A stretch of 64,000 bases of DNA from Nonomuraea sp. NEAU-A123 (GTDB lineage Bacteria; Actinomycetota; Actinomycetes; Streptosporangiales; Streptosporangiaceae), in the NCBI RefSeq assembly GCF_018603905.1, contig NZ_JAHFZZ010000016.1, forward strand, positions 124,001-188,000. The letters run 5' to 3'. The number at the start of each line of letters is the position of its first letter. Position 1 is the stretch's first letter. Positions 49,753-56,268 of this stretch are shown piece by piece. The position numbers were made by a program, and so were the translations under genes. The notes beneath the pieces were generated by a model that did no database searches, was not told the DNA's origin, and worked only from the letters and a program-made list of their open reading frames with translations.

Positions 49753-50652
49753 CTAGGTGCGGTCCGGCGCTCCCGCCAGGTGCCGGAACCGGTTGCGGTA
49801 GGTGGTCGCGCTCAGCCCGAAGTACGCCTTGAAGCGGCGGGCGAAGTGGCTCTGGTCCGGCCAGCCCACCGCCCGGGCGATCGACGTCACCGGCTCGTCG
49901 GTCCGCAGCAGCAGGTCGGCCGCGGTCTCGACACGCAGCCGGCCCAGGTAGGCCATCGGCGGCAGCCCGGTGGCCGACTTGAACAGCCGCACCAGATAGG
50001 CGGGGCTGAGCGCGACGGCCCCGGCCAGCTCGGCCAGCGTCCAGTCGTGGGCGAGGTCTCCTTCCACCATGCCCACCACACGCATGACCGTCGGATGCGT
50101 CACCGAGCAGTCGGCCGCCGCCTCGTCCTGGCCGGTGTCGACGGTGCGGGACAGCTGCCCGAGGAAGAGCGAGACCCAGCCGATGACGTCGGCCCGGTGC
50201 TTCTGGATGCTGCGATCGCGCAGCCGGTCGAGCGCCTCCAGGTAGCCGACGCACGTACGCAGATCAACTTCCTCCAAGTGGGTGGTCAGCAGGCCGCGGC
50301 GCTGCAACGAGTGCGGCCCGGTCCAGAGCAGGTAGCCCAGCCGGGAGTCCTCGCGCGTCCAGGACAGCTCGTTGCGGAGGAGGTCGGTGCCGATGCAGCA
50401 GTTGTACAGGGCGAGCCGCGCGCAGTCCTCGTACCCGTGCCAGACGCCCGGACGCAGCAGGACGACGTCCCCGACCTGCAGTTCCTGCCGTCCCGACGAG
50501 GAAAGGTGAACACCCGTCCCGGCGACCACGACGGCGATCTCCACGAAGCTGTGCGTGTGCACGGGCTCCTCGCCCTGGTGCGTGTATCGCCGCGCGTAGG
50601 CGGGAGAGCCGTCGGTGATGAAGAGCAGGCCGCGCGACAACTTCAGGGGGGT
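49753..50652 (-). CDS. AraC-family transcriptional regulator
   Basis: The 299-residue protein has an N-terminal cupin sensor (about 15-110: YTHQGEEPVHTHSFVEIAVVVAGTGVH, then GDVVLLRPGVWHGYED) and a C-terminal double HTH (about 195-290: DWTLAELAGAVALSPAYLVRLFKSATG, then SIARAVGWPDQSHFARRFKAYFGLSATTYR). The combination is typical of AraC regulators of sugar use. ATG at 50652 is preferred; in-frame starts at 50673 and 50709 are longer alternatives. It converges on the GH106-like gene with 18 bases between stops, and is divergent from the secreted protein gene; the intergenic region carries the shared 13-bp motif. Confidence 0.88.
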   Translation of the reverse strand, partial: TPLKLSRGLLFITDGSPAYARRYTHQGEEPVHTHSFVEIAVVVAGTGVHLSSSGRQELQVGDVVLLRPGVWHGYEDCARLALYNCCIGTDLLRNELSWTREDSRLGYLLWTGPHSLQRRGLLTTHLEEVDLRTCVGYLEALDRLRDRSIQKHRADVIGWVSLFLGQLSRTVDTGQDEAAADCSVTHPTVMRVVGMVEGDLAHDWTLAELAGAVALSPAYLVRLFKSATGLPPMAYLGRLRVETAADLLLRTDEPVTSIARAVGWPDQSHFARRFKAYFGLSATTYRNRFRHLAGAPDRT

Positions 50653-50687
50653 GGCCATCACAGCAGCCACCATAGCCACACGGATTG

Positions 50688-50700
50688 ACATCAATTTTGT
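50688..50700. promoter_or_regulatory. Shared 13-bp operator-like motif, copy 1
   Basis: ACATCAATTTTGT, an imperfect palindrome (ACA/TGT ends), lies between the divergent AraC and secreted-protein genes, 35-50 bases upstream of the AraC start. A nearly identical copy (11 of 13 bases) lies at 53095-53107 next to the second DeoR gene. It is a candidate binding site for one of the DeoR or AraC proteins. Confidence 0.45.
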
Positions 50701-50807
50701 CCGACTCACACGTGTTTAGTGCTATCTGTGCGGCCACTCCGGCTTCCATGCTTTCTGCTGTCCGTCTCTCAACACGTGGGACACGAGCCGGATGGAGAGG
50801 ACGCCCC

Positions 50808-52139
50808 TTGTCCAAAGCCGTGGCCAGAATCGCCGCCATCCTCCTGTTAGCCACCGCCCCGCTCGCCGCCGCCACCGCGGCGCACGCCGATCCCGTCAAC
50901 GACTCCGCCTACGGAACCCCGCTCGTCGCCGTCTCCGGAGCCGGCGTCAACTGGCACCCGACGACCGGGCTGAGCACGCTCAAGGCGCAGTCAGGCCTCA
51001 CGCAGGTCGACTTCGCCGACGTCATGACGAGCGCCAACCACCCCATGCGCACCTGCGACAGCACCGAGGCCGCGGGGCTGCCGATCAAGCCCGCCGCCAC
51101 GGTCAGCTGGTGCTGGGACAGCGGTGACGCGAGCACCACGACCTGGATCCCGCAGAGCCTCACCACCTCCGGGGACGCCGACGACGACGGCATCTGGCGC
51201 GGGTACAAGGCCATCATCAGCGGCTGGAACTACTGCAACTCCGCCGAGTGCGGTGCGAACACCCGCAACAACGACGCCAGGATCGCCTTCATCGACTACA
51301 CCACCCCCTCGGCGCCGAAGTACCGCTGGGTCTACCTGGTCGCGCCGACGGACGGCACCACCAACCCGAACATCACCAGCTACGCCAACAACACCTTCGG
51401 CCCGGCAAAAGCGCATATGGGCGGCATGGCCTGGTACGGCGACAAGCTGTACGTCAGCGCGACCGGCGGCAACTCCACCGGCATCAGGGTCTTCAGCATG
51501 TCGGAGATCCTTCAGGTGAGCGATGCCGACTCGACGATCGGCAAGACGAGCACCGGGTACGCCGCCTACGGCTACCAGTACGTGATGCCGGAGGTCGGCT
51601 TCTACAGCTACGCCAGCGGCACCTGCACCAGCAGCGTCGACACGGGCGTGCCGTGCTTCGCCTCCATCTCCCTGGACCGCAGCACCAGCCCCGACAGCCT
51701 GACCGCCGTGGAGTACTTCAGCGACCCCGCCCTGCACGGCAGGGTCTACCGCTACAACCTCGGCGGCGCGGACTACCTGCTGAGCGCCAACGCCAGCGGC
51801 TACACCCCGGCGGCCCAGGCGTACCGCACCCGGGTCGGCAACATGCAGGGGGTGCTGTCGTGGAACGGCACCTGGTACGTCTCGCACAGTTGGGCGGACG
51901 AGCGAGGCGAGCTGTGGGCCCTGAACACCTCCACCGGCAGATCCCACACCTGCACCAACCCCTACAGCTCGGCGTATGAGTGCTGGGGATTCCACCCCGA
52001 GTCGCTCACCTACGACTACGCAACGGGCCTGGTCTGGTCGCTCACCGAGTGGACCAAGAACCAGTGCGCCACCGAAACCGCCACCCCACTGAACTGCGGC
52101 CGGACCATCTTCGCCTTCCCCCGCACCGCACTCCCGTAG
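50808..52139 (+). CDS. Secreted protein of unknown function, beta-propeller-like
   Basis: The 443-residue protein starts at a TTG with GGAGAGG seven bases upstream. It has a signal peptide (about 1-27, ending AAHA). The mature part contains repeated strand-rich segments with the feel of a beta-propeller: HMGGMAWYGDKLYVSATGGNSTGIRVF, GNMQGVLSWNGTWYVSHSWADERGELWALN, and GFHPESLTYDYATGLVWSLTEW. Several cysteines (CWDSG, YCNSAECG, CTSS..CF, CTNP..YECW) suggest disulfides. I do not recognise a characterised family. Being divergent from an AraC gene inside a carbohydrate locus, it may bind or modify a polysaccharide or glycoprotein. Confidence 0.7.
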   Translation: MSKAVARIAAILLLATAPLAAATAAHADPVNDSAYGTPLVAVSGAGVNWHPTTGLSTLKAQSGLTQVDFADVMTSANHPMRTCDSTEAAGLPIKPAATVSWCWDSGDASTTTWIPQSLTTSGDADDDGIWRGYKAIISGWNYCNSAECGANTRNNDARIAFIDYTTPSAPKYRWVYLVAPTDGTTNPNITSYANNTFGPAKAHMGGMAWYGDKLYVSATGGNSTGIRVFSMSEILQVSDADSTIGKTSTGYAAYGYQYVMPEVGFYSYASGTCTSSVDTGVPCFASISLDRSTSPDSLTAVEYFSDPALHGRVYRYNLGGADYLLSANASGYTPAAQAYRTRVGNMQGVLSWNGTWYVSHSWADERGELWALNTSTGRSHTCTNPYSSAYECWGFHPESLTYDYATGLVWSLTEWTKNQCATETATPLNCGRTIFAFPRTALP

Positions 52140-52145
52140 CCCGTC

Positions 52146-52183
52146 GCTGGTAGGGGGTGAGCCCCCCGCACCCTCCTACCAGC
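52146..52183. terminator. Hairpin between convergent secreted-protein and DeoR genes
   Basis: A 14-bp stem with one bulged base (52146-52159 with 52169-52183) closes a nine-base loop, filling the 45-base gap between two convergent stops. It can terminate both genes. Confidence 0.7.
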
Positions 52184-52184
52184 C

Positions 52185-52973
52185 CTACACCTCGCCGACC
52201 TGGGCGATGTCGACCCGGTGATGCCGGTCGCGGAGCCGTTGCACCGCCTCGGGAGGCGCGTTCGAATCGACCACGATGACGTCGAAGGCGTCGAGAGGAG
52301 CGACCCTGTGCAAGGCCACCCGGTCGAGCTTCGTGTGGTCGACCGCGAGTATGCAGCGCGTCCCCGCGGCCACCATGGCCCGCTTGACCAGCACGATCTC
52401 CTGCTCCTGATGGAAGGCGTGCCGATCGGAGATCGCCGAGGTGGAGACGACCACCGTGTCGGTGTTCATCGCCTCGACCGCGTCTACGCAGGCCACCCCC
52501 AGGAAGGAGTCGTGCGTCGGGTAGTACTCGCCGCCGAGCGCCATGAGCCGGATGCCCGGCATGGGGGCGAGCAGCTTGATCGCCTCCAGGAAGTTCGTCA
52601 CCACGGTCAGCGGGGCCGCCTCGTCGAGATGGCGGGCGACGGCCAGCGCGGTCGTGGAGTCGTCGATCATGACCGAACTGCCCGGCTCGATCAGCCCCAC
52701 CACATGCCGGGCGATCGCCTCCTTCTCCGCCGTCTGGGCGGTCTTCCGGTAGGCGATGTTGCTCTCGAAGATGCTGGACGCCTGGGCACTCGCGCCACCG
52801 CGATACTTCCGCACCATGCCCTGGCTCTCCAGCAGATCCAGGTCACGATGGACGGTCATCACGCTCACGCCGAACGTCTCGGCGAGCTCCGTCATCGAGG
52901 CCGAGCCCTGCCGCAGGACATGCTCCGCCATGGCCTGGCGCCTGGTGGCCCCACCGGCCGCGCGTGACTTCAC
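52185..52973 (-). CDS. DeoR-family transcriptional regulator (second copy)
   Basis: The 262-residue protein has the DeoR HTH (about 10-65: TRRQAMAEHVLRQGSASMTELAETFGVSVMTVHRDLDLLESQG) and DeoRC domain with MIDDSTTALAVARHLDE, LTVVTNFLEAI, RLMALGGEY and AVDHTKLDRVALHRV. Many blocks match the first DeoR copy (SVMT-HRDL, FESN-A-R, VSTSA, FHQEQ or YHQEQ, VKRAM), so the two are paralogues and may bind related operators. GTG at 52973 has GGGGAG upstream. It is divergent from the TIM-barrel gene at 53142; the second copy of the 13-bp motif lies between them. Confidence 0.9.
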   Translation of the reverse strand: MKSRAAGGATRRQAMAEHVLRQGSASMTELAETFGVSVMTVHRDLDLLESQGMVRKYRGGASAQASSIFESNIAYRKTAQTAEKEAIARHVVGLIEPGSSVMIDDSTTALAVARHLDEAAPLTVVTNFLEAIKLLAPMPGIRLMALGGEYYPTHDSFLGVACVDAVEAMNTDTVVVSTSAISDRHAFHQEQEIVLVKRAMVAAGTRCILAVDHTKLDRVALHRVAPLDAFDVIVVDSNAPPEAVQRLRDRHHRVDIAQVGEV

Positions 52974-53094
52974 CTACGGCACTCCCCATGCATCGGTGAG
53001 ACCTTCACGAATCCTTATAATCTCTCACACCGCCGCCACCATAGGGAGCGACGTGGCATGCCCTGACTCCGCTTCGAACCTTGTTTTTTAAGCG

Positions 53095-53107
53095 ACATCA
53101 AAGTTGT
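53095..53107. promoter_or_regulatory. Shared 13-bp operator-like motif, copy 2
   Basis: ACATCAAAGTTGT lies 35-47 bases upstream of the TIM-barrel gene and about 120 bases upstream of the second DeoR gene. It matches the copy at 50688-50700 in 11 of 13 bases, in an A/T-rich setting. It is a likely operator or promoter element of the carbohydrate island. Confidence 0.45.
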
Positions 53108-53141
53108 AGTGACACCAAATTTATGGCTAGGGTGACGCCTC

Positions 53142-54098
53142 ATGACGTTCACCTTCGGCATCTATCCCGGCGCCCTGCTGGGCACCGCCACCGGGGCCGT
53201 ACACCTCGCCCATCCCGACCATCCGGAGCGGATCGAGGACGCGCTGCGGCAGTTGCAGGCTGACGCGCCGACGCTGCTCGTACGCGCCTACCGCCCGTAC
53301 GCGGCCACCGTCGCACCCGACGCGCCGCCCACCCCCGCCGACCCGGAGCGCTACCTCGCCAACGGCCGCAAGCTCGATCTGGTCGTCACCTTCCGCGAGC
53401 CGACGGGCGCCCTGGAGGGCTGGCTGGACTTCATCCGGGCCACCGTGCGCGAGGAGGGGGCACGGATCGCGAGCCTGCAGATCTGCGAGGAGCCCAACGC
53501 GAACCTGCCGGTCCTGGACGGCAGCATGCCCAACGTCCACCAGGCGCTCGTGCAAGGCGTGATCGCGGCCAAGGAGGAGGCGCGCGCCTGCGGACATGAC
53601 CTCGCCGTCGGCTTCAACGTGGTGCCGACCTTCAACCCCGCCGACACCTGGTGGCACGACCTCGGCGCGGTCGCCGACGACCGCTTCCATCAGGCGCTGG
53701 ACTACGTCGGCCTGGACTTCTTCCCCGACGTCTTCCGGCCCATCCCCGCCGAGCAGTTGGCGGCGGCGATCGAAGGGGTGCTCACGGCGCTGCGGACCGC
53801 CGACCTGCCCAAGGCCGGCATCGGCGACGGCGTGCCGATCCGCGTCTGCGAGCACGGCTGGCCCACCGGCCCGGAGCGCAGCGAGGAGCGCCAGGCCGAG
53901 GTCATCGAGGAAGTGATCAGGACCCTGGACAAGCTCCGCGGCGACCTCAACATCACCGGCTACTCCCTGTTCGGCCTGCGCGACGCCAACAGCGCGGGCG
54001 AGGGACTGTACGACCGGTTCGGTCTGCTGCGCGACGACTACACACCCAAGCCGGCCTTCTCCACTTATCGCCAGTTGATCGCGGAACTGACGCACTGA
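53142..54098 (+). CDS. TIM-barrel protein, probable clan A glycoside hydrolase of unknown family
   Basis: The 318-residue protein has no signal peptide. It reads as a TIM barrel: FTFGIYPGA opens strand 1, LLVRAYRPY and LDLVVTFREPTG follow, then IASLQICEEPNANL (about 122-135) and IRVCEHGWPTG (about 241-251). In clan A glycosidases the acid/base Glu follows strand 4, often before Pro-Asn, and the nucleophile Glu follows strand 7; Glu in EEPN and in CEHGW fit these places. DYVGLDFFPDVFRP sits at strand 6. It ends with a typical GYSLFGLRDA strand 8 and PAFSTYRQLI. I cannot assign a GH family. It is divergent from the second DeoR gene. Confidence 0.65.
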   Translation: MTFTFGIYPGALLGTATGAVHLAHPDHPERIEDALRQLQADAPTLLVRAYRPYAATVAPDAPPTPADPERYLANGRKLDLVVTFREPTGALEGWLDFIRATVREEGARIASLQICEEPNANLPVLDGSMPNVHQALVQGVIAAKEEARACGHDLAVGFNVVPTFNPADTWWHDLGAVADDRFHQALDYVGLDFFPDVFRPIPAEQLAAAIEGVLTALRTADLPKAGIGDGVPIRVCEHGWPTGPERSEERQAEVIEEVIRTLDKLRGDLNITGYSLFGLRDANSAGEGLYDRFGLLRDDYTPKPAFSTYRQLIAELTH

Positions 54099-54165
54099 GC
54101 CCGCCCCACGGGCGGCAGAAACGGTAAGGAAACGCCTCTCGGCCTACAAAGTCCTTGAACGTCGG

Positions 54166-54207
54166 CGCGCGGGGAGCGTCTGTGCCCTAGCAGACGCTCC
54201 CCGCGCG
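54166..54207 (+). terminator. Strong hairpin before the serine hydrolase gene
   Basis: A perfect 17-bp stem (54166-54182 with 54191-54207) closes an eight-base loop. It lies 68 bases after the TIM-barrel stop and 25 bases before the start of the serine hydrolase. It probably terminates upstream transcription, but its closeness to the next start means it could also act in that gene's leader. Confidence 0.7.
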
Positions 54208-54232
54208 TTCCCACGATGAAGGGACCCTTGTT

Positions 54233-55357
54233 GTGAATCATGTGACAGCGACTCGTGTCGCCGGTCTGGCCTGCGCGCTACTGACACTGAGCATCGCCGC
54301 GCCCGCCACCGCTGCCGACCAGCAGCCGACCGGGAATGTGCAGGAGGCGCTGAACGCCCTCGCGAAGACCACTGGAGTGGTCGGTGCCATCGGTGAGCTG
54401 TACGTCGACGGCAAGCGCGTCGGCCAGGGTTCGGCCGGCTCCCGCCTCCTCAACGGCAAGGGCGGAAAGATCCCCGCCGACGCCCGCTACCGCATCGGAT
54501 CCCAGACCAAGCAGATGACCGCCACAGTCCTGCTGCAACTGGTCAAGGAGGGCAAGCTCGGCCTGGATGACAAGCTCAGCGACGTCCTGCCGGAAGTGGC
54601 TCAGCAGGACGTGGTGGAGCGGGCCGACGAGATCACCGTACGGCAGCTGATCCGGCACACCTCTGGCATCCCGGACTTCTTTGGCTCCGGCCGGTTCGAC
54701 AACTTCGACTTCACGATCTACTACCCTCCGATCGAGCTGGTGAAGGCCGCACGCGGCCTGCCCCGGACAGGGGAGCCGGGAGAGAAGTTCACCTACTCCA
54801 ATACCAACTACATGCTCCTCGGCATGATCATCGAAAAGGTGACCGGCCATACCCTGCCCGCCGAACTCACCCGGCGCATCTTCGCCCCCCTCGGGATGAG
54901 CCACACCTACCTGCCCACCAAACCGCCCCAGGGCATCAAGGGCCCGCACGGGCATGGCTACTTCCCCGACCCCCAAGGCAAGCCGCGCGATGTCGACCGG
55001 CAGAACGCGAGTTTCGGGTACGCGGCCGGAGGGGTGATCTCCACCGCCCGTGACGTCAGCGCTTTCCAGCGCGCGTTCGTCCAAGGCAAGCTGCTACCGG
55101 CGTCGCTGCAAAAGGTGATCACCGACCCGCCGAAGGACGCGCCACCCCAGCCTTCCCCCGGCAGCCGCCTGTGCGGCGGCGAGCCCCTGGTGCAGGCGAT
55201 CGCGGGCAGCGGGCCCGGCTTCATGGCCACGACCTTCACCTCGCTCGACGGCCGCCTGCAGTTCGCCGTGTCCGCCACGTTGAGCGTCAGCAACATGGAA
55301 TACTCCCCGGACGCCATCGACCAGGCGGCCAAAGCTGTGATCTGCCCTGGAAGATAA
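54233..55357 (+). CDS. Secreted serine hydrolase of the beta-lactamase/D,D-peptidase fold
   Basis: The 374-residue protein has a signal peptide (about 1-28, ending ATAA) and a class C beta-lactamase-like domain: RIGSQTKQMTATVLLQLV holds the SxxK (Ser90, Lys93), TVRQLIRHTSGIPDFF is the following block, FTYSNTNYMLLGMIIEKVTG holds the YxN (Tyr188, Asn190), and ASFGYAAGGVISTARDV is typical. The third motif (usually HTG or KTG) is replaced by GSGPGF near residue 325. Members are D,D-carboxypeptidases, esterases or peptidases. It starts with GTG; no strong ribosome site is seen. Confidence 0.85.
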   Translation: MNHVTATRVAGLACALLTLSIAAPATAADQQPTGNVQEALNALAKTTGVVGAIGELYVDGKRVGQGSAGSRLLNGKGGKIPADARYRIGSQTKQMTATVLLQLVKEGKLGLDDKLSDVLPEVAQQDVVERADEITVRQLIRHTSGIPDFFGSGRFDNFDFTIYYPPIELVKAARGLPRTGEPGEKFTYSNTNYMLLGMIIEKVTGHTLPAELTRRIFAPLGMSHTYLPTKPPQGIKGPHGHGYFPDPQGKPRDVDRQNASFGYAAGGVISTARDVSAFQRAFVQGKLLPASLQKVITDPPKDAPPQPSPGSRLCGGEPLVQAIAGSGPGFMATTFTSLDGRLQFAVSATLSVSNMEYSPDAIDQAAKAVICPGR

Positions 55358-55386
55358 GCCTGCGGACCCTCCCCTTCGAGCTTGCG

Positions 55387-55403
55387 CCTGACGTCGCGTC
55401 AGG
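55387..55403 (+). promoter_or_regulatory. MerR-type operator and promoter
   Basis: CCTGACG (55387-55393) and CGTCAGG (55397-55403) form a perfect 7-bp inverted repeat with a three-base centre. It sits between TTGCGC (55382-55387) as -35 and TAGCGT (55407-55412) as -10, with a 19-base spacer. That long spacer and the palindrome within it are the classical MerR promoter layout. The MerR-family gene starts 18 bases downstream. Confidence 0.65.
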
Positions 55404-55429
55404 TACTAGCGTCCGATCTGGGTGATCAC

Positions 55430-56167
55430 ATGGACGAACGATGCTGGAAGGTCGGCGACCTGGCCGCGGCGACAGGCCTCACGGTCCGCGCTCTACACCA
55501 TTTCGACCAGATCGGCCTGCTACGGCCTACGCAGCGCTCCCCTGCCGGGCATCGGATCTACAGCTCCGACGATGTCCGGCGGCTTTACCGGGTACTCGCG
55601 CTGCGCCAACTCGGGATGCCGCTGGACCTGATCGCCCGCTCGCTGGACGGTGACGCGAAGAACCTCGGCTCGGCGGTACGTGCCCAGCTCTCGCACGTCG
55701 AGCAGCACATCGAGACGCGACACCAGCTACGCGCGCGGCTCTTGGCCCTGCTCCGCGCCATCGAGGAGGCCACCGAGCCGTCCATAGATCAGCTCATCGA
55801 GACCATGGAGGCAATGATGCAGGCGAGCCATTTCACGCCCGAGCAACTGGCACAGGCGAAACAACGGCACCAGGAGGCCGGCTTCGCGGAGAGGTTCGCC
55901 GAGTGGCAGCGCCTCGGGGCGGAGATCGCCGGCGACATCACCACGCATGTCGAACGCGGAACCGACCCGGCGGATCCCGCCGCACAGGAGCTGGCCCGGC
56001 GGTGGACGGAGGTCATGCGGGACATGGCCGGCGGGGACAGATCCGTGCTCTCCTCGATCTACGCCAAGATCGAGGGGAAGGGGCCTGAGACCGCGACCCG
56101 CGGCGTGCTGACCCCACAGGTCTGGGACTACCTCAAGCGAGCGTTCGCGGTCGGCTTCGGCGCCTGA
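55430..56167 (+). CDS. MerR-family regulator with TipAS-like effector domain
   Basis: The 245-residue protein has a MerR HTH at about 5-75 (WKVGDLAAATGLTVRALHHFDQIGLL, then SPAGHRIYSSDDVRRLYRVLALRQLGMPLDLIARSL), a dimerisation coiled coil (about 80-115) and a TipAS-like helical domain (about 130-240: HFTPEQLAQAKQRHQEAGFAERFAEWQ, and RRWTEVMRDMAGGD). TipAS domains bind thiopeptides or other hydrophobic drugs. ATG at 55430 is used; an upstream in-frame start would run through the operator. It probably autoregulates through the palindrome just upstream. No efflux gene is adjacent. Confidence 0.9.
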   Translation: MDERCWKVGDLAAATGLTVRALHHFDQIGLLRPTQRSPAGHRIYSSDDVRRLYRVLALRQLGMPLDLIARSLDGDAKNLGSAVRAQLSHVEQHIETRHQLRARLLALLRAIEEATEPSIDQLIETMEAMMQASHFTPEQLAQAKQRHQEAGFAERFAEWQRLGAEIAGDITTHVERGTDPADPAAQELARRWTEVMRDMAGGDRSVLSSIYAKIEGKGPETATRGVLTPQVWDYLKRAFAVGFGA

Positions 56168-56192
56168 CCGCCCACGAAGCATCCCGGCCACC

Positions 56193-56212
56193 CCCGCCTC
56201 GTACGGGGCGGG
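56193..56212 (+). terminator. Short hairpin after the MerR gene
   Basis: An 8-bp stem (56193-56200 with 56205-56212, one G-U pair in RNA) closes a GTAC loop 25 bases after the MerR stop. It is short but very GC-rich. Confidence 0.5.
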
Positions 56213-56268
56213 CCCGCGAGAACAGCGTCCAAGGCCCTTGTCCTAATCTGCCCTTCGGAGGAGGGCTG

